Positions 7,015 through 13,027 of a stretch of 19,497 nucleotides of DNA are shown piece by piece (the first letter of the stretch is position 1; every line of letters begins with the position of its first letter). The notes beneath the pieces are model-generated. The model was given only the letters and a program-made list of their open reading frames with translations, was not told the origin of the DNA and made no database searches. This stretch comes from UBA4660 sp034408895 (lineage in GTDB: Bacteria; Bacteroidota; Bacteroidia; Flavobacteriales_D; Sanyastnellaceae): NCBI GenBank assembly GCA_034408895.1, contig JAWXCI010000041.1, positions 1-19,497 of the forward strand, given 5' to 3'. A program made the position numbers and the translations under genes.

Positions 7015-7569
7015 TTAGTCCGCAGTGCAGGCGCCATAAATTGCTCCGGCAATAGCTCCCACGGCAGCTCCAAGGCCTGCTCCAAAGGGATTGCCACCAC
7101 TGATCTGAAAACCGATAAGGCCTCCTGCAAGACCTCCGGCCATTGCACCAAGAGCCGCATTCTGCCTTTGACTGAGTTGGGCCTTTGCACCATTCTTTTG
7201 ATCAGCCGCATCATTGCCATCCTGATCAAAATTTACTGCATTTACAATGCAGAGGGCAGTGCTGCTGTAAGCTTTAACGAAGAGCATGCCTTCGTACAGT
7301 TTCTGTTTTTGCAGTTGAGCCTGTGCAGCATTTATTTTCTTATCCACGAACTTGAAAACGATGGTGACTATTTCAAGCAGTTTTTTCTGGTCAGCAGCGG
7401 TGATTGCCTCTGCTTTAGCCAGCCGCGAAATGCCCTCCCTGCACATGATCAGCGGTGACTTGCGGCTTTTTACCATTTTCTGAATTTCAGCAGCCACATG
7501 CTTGCTGATGTCGGCAGAAGCCATAGCCACGTTTAGGGCCTGTGCTTTTGAATTTTCTAAAGTGTACAT
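7015..7569 (-). CDS. Glycine-zipper protein of unknown function
   Basis: A 184-aa protein without a signal peptide. Residues 1-135 are soluble and helix-prone, Lys/Ala/Gln-rich ('KKINAAQAQLQKQKLYEGML'). The last 46 residues (139-184) form a Gly/Ala-rich zipper with GxxxG spacing: 'AMAGGLAGGLIGFQISGGNP', 'GAGLGAAVGAIAGAIYGA', ending CTAD. Such tails occur in pore-forming class II bacteriocins and in membrane-inserting zipper proteins. No peptidase-transporter or maturation enzyme is visible, so a bacteriocin role is speculation. It is the third gene of the minus-strand cassette group, 43 bp after its neighbour, with an A-rich leader (tcaaaaacaaa) before the ATG. Confidence 0.7.
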   Translation of the reverse strand: MYTLENSKAQALNVAMASADISKHVAAEIQKMVKSRKSPLIMCREGISRLAKAEAITAADQKKLLEIVTIVFKFVDKKINAAQAQLQKQKLYEGMLFVKAYSSTALCIVNAVNFDQDGNDAADQKNGAKAQLSQRQNAALGAMAGGLAGGLIGFQISGGNPFGAGLGAAVGAIAGAIYGACTAD

Positions 7570-7612
7570 TTTGTTTTTGATTTTTATTGATGATTATTCT
7601 TTGATAGAGCAA

Positions 7613-7957
7613 TTATTTGCGACTGCTCTTCTTAACAGCGGCCTTGATTGGCAATGTGTAGTTCTCACCAATGAGCAGGTAATCGCACGATGCCCAAAAG
7701 GTGTCGCCCGATGTGTTGTCATCATTGAACTTGAACTTGCAATGCAGTTCTGCCGTGTCGGTTCCATCGGTGTGTATCACACTCAGTTTTACCTGGATGT
7801 TTTTTACGTGGTTGTCATCGCTGCCATAGTCCGCTTCGAAGCCGCGCATCACAGCATATAGTTGTTTGGCCTTTTTGCCTAGCGCAATAGTTCCGATGTG
7901 TTCGCCACCCGCACCGGGGTAAAGTTTTTTTGGAATTGATCCTTTTTTTAAGAACAT
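7613..7957 (-). CDS. Small soluble protein of unknown function
   Basis: A 114-aa protein with no signal peptide or membrane segment. It alternates short hydrophobic and polar stretches ('FEADYGSDDNHVKNIQVKLS', 'AELHCKFKFNDD', 'CDYLLIGENYTLPIKAAVKK'), which suggests a small beta-sandwich. The basic ends (MFLKKG, KKSSRK) flank an acidic middle. I do not recognise the family. The start at 7957 has an A-rich leader (tctcaaaaaacc) like the other cassette genes. An in-frame ATG at 8020 would add 21 residues (MEEAENPIQQSRQF...) that come from the 39-bp repeat. It sits between the Cys-rich membrane protein and the glycine-zipper gene, probably in one transcript. Confidence 0.65.
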   Translation of the reverse strand: MFLKKGSIPKKLYPGAGGEHIGTIALGKKAKQLYAVMRGFEADYGSDDNHVKNIQVKLSVIHTDGTDTAELHCKFKFNDDNTSGDTFWASCDYLLIGENYTLPIKAAVKKSSRK

Positions 7958-7979
7958 GGTTTTTTGAGATTTATAAATG

Positions 7980-8018
7980 AATTGCCTACTCTGTTGTATT
8001 GGATTTTCGGCTTCCTCC
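7980..8018 (-). repeat. 39-bp direct repeat, copy 2
   Basis: Second copy of the 6963-7001 repeat (35/39). It lies between the stop of the Cys-rich membrane protein gene and the start of the small soluble protein gene. In this copy the frame 'EEAENPIQQSRQF' is open and is preceded by ATG at 8020. Confidence 0.8.
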
Positions 8019-8040
8019 ATTTTTTCTCTTGTCGGAATGT

Positions 8041-8385
8041 TTACCTGGGCTTTTTTCCTTTCCGAAAAATGATGATTACGATGATGATGATGATGACCAC
8101 GATCACTACAATCACAATGATCACAACGGGTGATAGGGCTTGTGCCACCTGCGCACCATCCACCGCAACGACATCGCACGGTTCCGCAACACCGTCCGAT
8201 ATGCGGCAGGTGCAGTTTTCGCCAATAACAATGTCACCACAATCGCAGCCTGTTGGTTTTTTACATATCTGCCCGTCCACCAGTGATGTGTTAGGAACCT
8301 GGGAATTGTCAGCCTGGGCATGGGTGGTGATCTGAACAGCCAGAAGCATGAGCATAAGGATGAAGAGTTGTCTCGCTTTTTTCAT
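8041..8385 (-). CDS. Cys-rich secreted/membrane protein with C-terminal Ile/Val helix
   Basis: A 114-aa protein. Residues 1-24 are a signal peptide (MKKARQLFILMLMLLAVQIT...HAQA). Residues ~25-84 hold six Cys in the order C..C.C..C.C..C ('ICKKPTGCDCG', 'ENCTCRISDGVAEPC'). Residues ~87-107 are 21 consecutive Ile/Val (plus one Phe) forming a transmembrane helix, followed by the basic tail RKGKKPR. The layout is that of a small type I membrane protein, exposed outside the cytoplasm and anchored by the C-terminus; it also resembles sorting-signal architecture (helix plus basic tail), though no sorting enzyme is seen. The helix is encoded by a GAT/ATC-type simple repeat. It is the first gene of the minus cassette group and shares its leader with the divergent gene at 8722. 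Confidence 0.75.
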   Translation of the reverse strand: MKKARQLFILMLMLLAVQITTHAQADNSQVPNTSLVDGQICKKPTGCDCGDIVIGENCTCRISDGVAEPCDVVAVDGAQVAQALSPVVIIVIVVIVVIIIIIVIIIFRKGKKPR

Positions 8386-8390
8386 AAATA

Positions 8391-8413
8391 ATTTTGTTTT
8401 TTTAATTGTTTGA
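8391..8413 (-). repeat. 23-bp leader repeat, minus copy
   Basis: An exact reverse complement of 8695-8717. It ends 5 bp before the ATG of the Cys-rich membrane protein gene (start 8385), so both divergent genes have the same A-rich 5' leader. Confidence 0.9.
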
Positions 8414-8469
8414 GTTTGTAATTATTTGAACGGCACAAACATTCAAATTCCCGCAAGCCGCGATCAAGC

Positions 8470-8548
8470 GTGAAAACACGTCAATTCACCTACGTGAAAT
8501 CACGTGGGTGCCACCACGTGAAATCACATAAAGTGAATGTGAAAACAC
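8470..8548. promoter_or_regulatory. Array of four GTGAAAWCAC sites (putative operator)
   Basis: Four copies of GTGA-AA-WCAC lie at 8470-8479 (gtgaaaacac), 8494-8503 (gtgaaatcac), 8518-8527 (gtgaaatcac) and 8539-8548 (gtgaaaacac). The starts are 24, 24 and 21 bp apart. The two central copies are inverted repeats (GTGA..TCAC). The sequence between them forms an additional inverted repeat, cacgtgg/ccacgtg (8501-8520). The 21-24 bp spacing is close to two helical turns, as expected for co-operative binding of a dimeric regulator. The array lies between the divergent cassette groups. The response regulator at 10717 is the obvious candidate to bind it, which is inference. Confidence 0.6.
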
Positions 8549-8563
8549 CTGTACGAATCATTC

Positions 8564-8674
8564 ATGAATAAAACGGGATACACCGCTGGACGGGCATTTC
8601 AGCAGTTTCTGCAGGGCACATTGAAGCACAAGGAGGAAATGCAGGCGTTGATTTCAGCCATGAGCATTGCATAG
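8564..8674 (+). CDS. Possible 36-aa small ORF
   Basis: It starts at ATG 8564 immediately after the GTGAAAWCAC array and encodes MNKTGYTAGRAFQQFLQGTL then KHKEEMQALISAMSIA, an amphipathic helical peptide. It ends 47 bp before the next plus-strand gene. No family is recognised and no clear ribosome site is seen. It could be a small cassette peptide, a remnant of a longer gene, or chance. Confidence 0.3.
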   Translation: MNKTGYTAGRAFQQFLQGTLKHKEEMQALISAMSIA

Positions 8675-8694
8675 CTTGCCCGCATTATAAACAA

Positions 8695-8717
8695 TCAAAC
8701 AATTAAAAAAACAAAAT
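8695..8717 (+). repeat. 23-bp leader repeat, plus copy
   Basis: Perfect inverted partner of 8391-8413. It ends 4 bp before the ATG of the gene at 8722. The A-rich composition fits the AT-rich leaders that Bacteroidota use instead of Shine-Dalgarno sites, but exact 23-bp identity suggests a recent duplication or a selected regulatory leader. Confidence 0.9.
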
Positions 8718-8721
8718 CATA

Positions 8722-9273
8722 ATGAACAACAACAAACTTTTTCTGGGGTTGCTGCTTGGATTAGTGGCCGGTGGACTGGGTACCTATTTCGTTACAGGCA
8801 CGGCACATGTTGAGCGGGATTCGGCCATTCAAAAGGCTCTGGACGATATCAGGACAGATATCAATGAAATGAAGGAAGGAGAACCACTTGAATTTCTCAC
8901 AATGGAATCGGCACCCGTTACTCAAAACTATGCTGACAACCTTATACGTAACTATTGTGCAGGCAACACAAGATTGAAAACACATGATCAAACCACATTA
9001 AAAGGTTGGTTCATAGAAAAAAGTTTTATAGAACAATTGTTTATTCAGTATGCCGACCAGAACCCGACCGGGCTTACGCTTTACCTGGGAAAACATAATG
9101 AAGCCGACAACAGGTCGCACACGTTATTGTGGATGGCATGCAAGGATGTACCCGATGGAAGTGGCGGAACCACCACGGAATTACTGCTGGATCGGCCCAA
9201 TTCCATTTACCAGTATGTGAAGCCCTGTCCACCTAATTGTCCGCGCATTGATCTTGCTACATCGTGTAACTAA
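8722..9273 (+). CDS. N-terminally anchored exported protein, unknown function
   Basis: A 183-aa protein. Residues ~5-25 (FLGLLLGLVAGGLGTYFVTG) form a signal anchor or uncleaved signal. Residues ~35-54 are a short acidic helix. The rest is a globular domain: 'NYADNLIRNYCAGNTRLKTH', 'FIEKSFIEQLFIQYADQNPT', 'LTLYLGKHNEADNRSHTLLW'. The end is Cys/Pro-rich (KPCPPNCPR...SCN). No family is recognised with confidence. The 7-TM protein starts 24 bp downstream, then the kinase and regulator, so it is probably the first gene of the sensor operon and could be a periplasmic partner of that sensor. It shares its 23-bp leader with the divergent minus operon. Confidence 0.7.
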   Translation: MNNNKLFLGLLLGLVAGGLGTYFVTGTAHVERDSAIQKALDDIRTDINEMKEGEPLEFLTMESAPVTQNYADNLIRNYCAGNTRLKTHDQTTLKGWFIEKSFIEQLFIQYADQNPTGLTLYLGKHNEADNRSHTLLWMACKDVPDGSGGTTTELLLDRPNSIYQYVKPCPPNCPRIDLATSCN

Positions 9274-9297
9274 CAAGCTGAAGTTTCAGCGCTCATC

Positions 9298-9957
9298 ATG
9301 TTTGCCGATGTACTCATATACCTGCTTGCACTAACTGCCTCCACAGGCGGAGGCTGGTATTTGTGGAGGAGAGTGAGCATGGCTTCACAAATTCTTATTG
9401 TGTTGCTTTCACTCACCCTCCTTTCCGAATTCCTGACTCACATATCGGGAATGCCCGCAGCACCACGCATGGTGATGTACATTATTTATACACCACTTTC
9501 ATTCAGCATGTATGTGTGGATTTACCACTTGCTGCTCCGCGGAAACTTCAACCAGCGCCTCACCACATTTTTTTTTCTCGTGGTATTGATTGCCGGAATT
9601 GGGGCCCCACTTTTTGTCACAAGCTTTGTACAATTTCCTTCGTTGGGCATCTCCATTTGCTCGCTTGTGGTGGTGGTATGTTCACTGCTCCTTTTTGCGC
9701 AAATGCTTCAGTCACCGGAAGATGTGGCACTCACACAGCAACCGGTGTTCTGGCTCAACACGGCACTGCTCATTTACTGGACTGTATTCTTTTTCCGCCA
9801 TGCCTTGTATGATGTGATGGTGACCGACAGTCCTGAACAAACCACCCTGCTGGACGATATACACCTGTGGCTCTCGGTGTTCTACTATGCTACTTTGGGC
9901 TACTCAATTAAACTTGATGCAGGACGTAGATCTCCAGCCGCAAAACACCTTCAATAG
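9298..9957 (+). CDS. Seven-transmembrane protein, probable sensor half of a split histidine kinase
   Basis: A 219-aa protein with seven hydrophobic segments at about 3-23, 29-50, 58-80, 88-108, 115-137, 150-172 and 185-205, and short loops. No enzymatic domain is visible. The histidine kinase gene starts inside its 3' end (ATG 9917, a 41-bp overlap), so the two are translationally linked. I infer that it acts as the membrane sensing module for that kinase, which itself has just one membrane helix. The ligand is unknown. Confidence 0.75.
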   Translation: MFADVLIYLLALTASTGGGWYLWRRVSMASQILIVLLSLTLLSEFLTHISGMPAAPRMVMYIIYTPLSFSMYVWIYHLLLRGNFNQRLTTFFFLVVLIAGIGAPLFVTSFVQFPSLGISICSLVVVVCSLLLFAQMLQSPEDVALTQQPVFWLNTALLIYWTVFFFRHALYDVMVTDSPEQTTLLDDIHLWLSVFYYATLGYSIKLDAGRRSPAAKHLQ

Positions 9958-10696
9958 CGAAATACAAACTGCCATGTTCATAGGAGCATTGCTGTTTGCA
10001 GTGGTAGCTGCATTCGTCATCTTCTTCATCTTTCGGTACCGGCAAAAACAAGTGGAACACACGCGCGAGAAAGAACAACTGCAACAGCAAATGGAAAGTG
10101 AAATGCTTCGCTCACAGATTGAAATAAGCGAGCAGGTGGTGCAACGAATCTCACAAGAACTTCACGACAATATTGCTCAAACACTCACCATCGCAAAATT
10201 CTATTTGAGCAATGGCGATGCGACAACACAACAAACACGAATGCAGTCCAGCAAGGAACTGGTGGCCCGAGCTATCCATGAATTGCGCGATCTCAGCCAG
10301 TCACTCAATGGCAACTATGTATTGGAACTGGGACTTGAAGAAGCAGTGAAACGCGAGCTTGCCCTCTTCCCCTTTGCAGAAAAATCTCTTGAAATTTTGT
10401 TGCCTGAAAATTTGAATGATCAACAACAAATAATCCTATTCCGCTGCTTGCAGGAATCACTCAACAACATTCTTAAACACGCAAATGCAAAAAAAACAGA
10501 AGTGAAATTGAAACAGGAAGGCGAAAAAATTCTACTCAGCATTTCTGATGATGGTATTGGATTCAGCAACCACACATCCACAAACGGCCTCGGACTCACC
10601 AGCATGAAACAGCGGGTACAACTCCTGCGCGGAACTTTTGAAATGAAACAGGAAGCAGGAACTACTATTCGAATCACGCTTCCGGTTGAACCATAA
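9917..10696 (+). CDS. NarL/DegS-type sensor histidine kinase (HisKA_3)
   Basis: A 259-aa protein from ATG 9917. An in-frame ATG at 9887 would add ten hydrophobic residues lying within the upstream gene. Residues ~17-40 form one transmembrane helix (MFIGALLFAVVAAFVIFFIF). Residues ~42-75 form a Gln/Glu-rich coiled coil. His83 in 'QRISQELHDNIAQTLTIAKF' is the phosphorylated histidine of the HisKA_3 dimerisation domain. The ATPase has an N-box ('CLQESLNNILKHA'), G1 ('SDDGIGF') and G2 ('GLGLTSMKQRV'). There is no large sensing domain, which fits reliance on the overlapping 7-TM gene. It phosphorylates, by inference, the LuxR-type regulator starting 20 bp downstream. Confidence 0.92.
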   Translation: MQDVDLQPQNTFNSEIQTAMFIGALLFAVVAAFVIFFIFRYRQKQVEHTREKEQLQQQMESEMLRSQIEISEQVVQRISQELHDNIAQTLTIAKFYLSNGDATTQQTRMQSSKELVARAIHELRDLSQSLNGNYVLELGLEEAVKRELALFPFAEKSLEILLPENLNDQQQIILFRCLQESLNNILKHANAKKTEVKLKQEGEKILLSISDDGIGFSNHTSTNGLGLTSMKQRVQLLRGTFEMKQEAGTTIRITLPVEP

Positions 10697-10716
10697 CCAA
10701 CTCACCGAAATTCCAA

Positions 10717-11361
10717 ATGATAAAGCTCGCTCTTGCCGATGACCATACGCTGTTGCGTAAGGTACTTGCCGACTGGCTGAAGGAAAATGATTTCACGATA
10801 GTGGCCGAAGCTGAGAATGGAAAGGATCTGATAGAAAAGATTCAATCAAAAACCGTTGACGTGGTCCTCATGGACATTGCCATGCCTGAAATGAACGGTG
10901 AGGAAACCACCGCGTGGCTGCGGCAAAACATGCCCGAAGTGCGCGTACTCGCCCTGAGCATGTTCAATGACGAGCGGCATGTGATACGAATGATCCGTGC
11001 AGGCGCACGAGGCTATGTGCTGAAAGATTCGGAGCCAAGAGTGTTGCGCAGAGCTATTCTCGATGTAGCTGAAAAAGGTTACCACTACAGTGACCTTGTT
11101 ACTGGCTCACTCATCCACTCTGCACAAGTTGATGAACAATCCAAAGAATCGGGAGAAGATGTTTCACTTACTGATCGTGAACTGGAATTCCTTCGCCTTG
11201 CATGTACGGAAATGACCTACAAGGAAATTGCTGACAAGATGATTGTGGCCACACGCTCAATTGACAACTACCGCGATGCCTTGTTCGAAAAACTCAATGT
11301 GAAGTCGAGGGTGGGTTTGGTGATTTATGCCATACGCACCAAAGTGATGGTAATTCAATAA
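10717..11361 (+). CDS. LuxR/NarL-family response regulator
   Basis: A 214-aa protein. The receiver domain at 1-120 has acidic residues Asp8/Asp9, phospho-acceptor Asp53 ('LMDIAMPEMNG'), Ser81 and Lys103 ('YVLKD'). The C-terminal HTH_LuxR at ~150-205 reads 'LTDRELEFLRLACTEMTYKE', 'IADKMIVATRSIDNYR', 'LFEKLNVKSRVGLVIYA'. It is the partner of the kinase encoded 20 bp upstream. Dimeric regulators of this class bind short inverted or tandem sites; the GTGAAAWCAC array at 8470-8548 is the best candidate site in the window. The gene is followed by the hairpin of the right 70-bp repeat. Confidence 0.93.
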   Translation: MIKLALADDHTLLRKVLADWLKENDFTIVAEAENGKDLIEKIQSKTVDVVLMDIAMPEMNGEETTAWLRQNMPEVRVLALSMFNDERHVIRMIRAGARGYVLKDSEPRVLRRAILDVAEKGYHYSDLVTGSLIHSAQVDEQSKESGEDVSLTDRELEFLRLACTEMTYKEIADKMIVATRSIDNYRDALFEKLNVKSRVGLVIYAIRTKVMVIQ

Positions 11362-11381
11362 GGCTTTCTGGCTCTTTTGAA

Positions 11382-11418
11382 AAATGCCCCATCCTGAAAA
11401 TTACGGGAAGGGGCATTT
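11382..11418. terminator. Hairpin terminator within the right 70-bp repeat
   Basis: A 9-bp outer stem (aaatgcccc at 11382-11390, ggggcattt at 11410-11418) plus an inner stem tcctg/cggga, 20 bp after the response regulator stop. It can terminate the plus-strand sensor operon. With a T-run on the other strand (cattttt), it can also end the minus-strand OmpA-like operon. Confidence 0.7.
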
Positions 11419-11453
11419 CATTTCTATGAATCTACTAAACAAATGAACACACT
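11384..11453 (+). repeat. 70-bp direct repeat, right copy
   Basis: Same orientation as 6689-6758 with two mismatches. Its right edge (11453) coincides with the last base of the stop codon of the truncated OmpA-like stub on the minus strand, so that gene is cut at the repeat boundary. Confidence 0.92.
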
Positions 11454-11599
11454 CAGGAAATCCAATTGGCAAAGTGTTGATCATTCATTCCATCAACAGC
11501 AAAACTGTCTTTCGTGAAATGAACAATGTGGTCAATGCGTTGTGCTAATGCCGAGTACGTAAGCGCAACAAGAAGTGCAAGAATTGAAAGTTGTTTCAT
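11453..11599 (-). pseudogene. 5' stub of an OmpA-like secreted protein gene (48 aa)
   Basis: The minus strand reads MKQLSILALLVALTYSALAQ (a signal peptide), then 'RIDHIVHFTKDSFAVDGMND' and 'QHFANWIS', ending at TGA 11453-11455. The mature start resembles that of the upstream OmpA-like protein ('VDVTLHFADDIFTMDDEN...W') and of the 77-aa protein before it ('VIDHVAQFEKD'). The OmpA domain stops after its first strand, exactly where the 70-bp repeat begins. The start overlaps the upstream stop as ATGA (11596-11599), a translational-coupling arrangement. It is therefore a real gene start that has lost its 3' part. Confidence 0.6.
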
Positions 11600-13020
11600 G
11601 ATTGTTTGATAGTGGGGCGTTTGTTTTTACGATATGAGTTGAGCATGCGCAACTGTGTGCGGATATCTTCCATACTCTTTTCTTCAAGGTCGAGGTGTAC
11701 GGTATTGCCATCACACACCACATCCTGCATGGCGAATCGCACTGTGCTTCCGCTGCGATCAAAAGCACAAACCACAGCCTTTCTGTTTTGGGGAATATTC
11801 TTAAAAATTGTCCTGCCCATTTCCGTTGTAAAAGGCATAATGCTCAGATCTTCAGGAAAAACCAGATAGGCATCAATGCGTCCTGTATTTTCGAACCTGA
11901 CCGGAACATTCACCAGCATATTTATCGGAGTTCCGAGATACCGGTCGCAGTTTATCCACCCGAAAGAGGGTGTGCGGAACACCAACGAATCCGATTTATA
12001 GAAATCCCGGAGCGAAACCATTTTAAAACCGAATCGGTCATCTTCAATTTTTTTTCTGCGTTCCAATTCCTCTTCTGTGAATTTGATTCCATACGCTTCA
12101 ACTCCTATTGATGGTTGTGGTGCTTTCAGTTCGTGACCCATCCAAGGGTTGTAGTTGGCCGGCCATCCCTTGTTGATGTCAATGCGGATGCTGTCTTGCC
12201 AGTCCAGTCTTTCGTAGGTAGTGTTCATCAATTCTACCTGCATAACAGAACCAAGGAAAATTCCCATGCTATCTTGGCTTGAAATATTGGCAAACTGTAT
12301 TTCCACTGGATTTCCAGGTGATGGAATAAGTTCCTTGTTAGTGCCGCTTGAAAAACATTTTATCTCAATTGTTCCACCCGATTCGAGCAACATTTCGTTA
12401 GCCGTAGTGGAAAGTTTGTTGAGCAGGAAATCATCAAGGTCATAAAACTCGCGGAGTTCGTAACGCACATCACCGGAGTACACCGTTCCACCTTTAGTCA
12501 TCAGCCCATTTGGTTTCACTTTGATGCGTGTGCCTTCTTTGCCTTTGAATTCAGTGACCTGTTTTGTTTCACTGAAAAAAATTTGCGGCACACCATGAGC
12601 AGCGTTGTGCGAAAATTTTTCTTCATCAAGATTTAGCACCACCACTTCCACTCTTCGGTTCAGTGCCTTTTCCTCTTCAGTTATGTTGTCGTTCAACGGC
12701 CAGGTTTCACCAAACGATTTGGAATCGGAAACTGTAAAGCCGTGTTCCTTAAGAATAGTGGCAACTGCTTCATTCCTGTTCATGCCCAGATCATCATTGT
12801 AACGCAGCCCGGCATCGCTGTCGGTATGGCCGCGCAAGAGAATGGGCACCGTCTTGAACCTTTCATTTTTCTCACACCACGAAACAAGCAGGGATCGGTT
12901 TTCATCATCCATCGTGAATATGTCATCCGCAAAATGCAAAGTGACATCCACGTACTGGGCACGAAAGACGGAAACACAAATAAGGACAGCAGCAACTAAA
13001 AATGCAATTTTGGTTTTCAT
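11596..13020 (-). CDS. Secreted OmpA-domain protein
   Basis: A 474-aa protein with signal peptide MKTKIAFLVAAVLICVSVFRAQ. Residues ~23-130 match the OmpA C-terminal-like (peptidoglycan-associating) fold: 'VPILLRGHTDSDAGLRYNDD', 'LGMNRNEAVATILKEHG', 'ALNRRVEVVVLN'. Residues ~160-230 hold 'GTRIKVKPNGLMTKGGTVYS', 'YELREFYDLDDFLL', 'LLESGGTIEIKC', a module frequent in Bacteroidota envelope proteins. 'FGWINCDRYLG' near residue 355 is also a recurrent Bacteroidota motif. Unusually, the OmpA module is N-terminal. It probably sits in the outer envelope; its function is unknown. It lies 7 bp after the 77-aa gene and overlaps the 48-aa stub by ATGA, so the three form an operon. Confidence 0.8.
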   Translation of the reverse strand: MKTKIAFLVAAVLICVSVFRAQYVDVTLHFADDIFTMDDENRSLLVSWCEKNERFKTVPILLRGHTDSDAGLRYNDDLGMNRNEAVATILKEHGFTVSDSKSFGETWPLNDNITEEEKALNRRVEVVVLNLDEEKFSHNAAHGVPQIFFSETKQVTEFKGKEGTRIKVKPNGLMTKGGTVYSGDVRYELREFYDLDDFLLNKLSTTANEMLLESGGTIEIKCFSSGTNKELIPSPGNPVEIQFANISSQDSMGIFLGSVMQVELMNTTYERLDWQDSIRIDINKGWPANYNPWMGHELKAPQPSIGVEAYGIKFTEEELERRKKIEDDRFGFKMVSLRDFYKSDSLVFRTPSFGWINCDRYLGTPINMLVNVPVRFENTGRIDAYLVFPEDLSIMPFTTEMGRTIFKNIPQNRKAVVCAFDRSGSTVRFAMQDVVCDGNTVHLDLEEKSMEDIRTQLRMLNSYRKNKRPTIKQS

Positions 13021-13027
13021 GATTTTT

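Noticed and set aside
8470..8548. CRISPR array
   Set aside because: The repeats are only 10 bp with 11-14 bp between them, and the gaps themselves contain related inverted repeats. No cas gene is present.
6689..11453. Composite transposon or integrative element with its own enzyme
   Set aside because: No transposase, integrase, relaxase or terminal inverted repeats are seen in the segment; just direct repeats are present.
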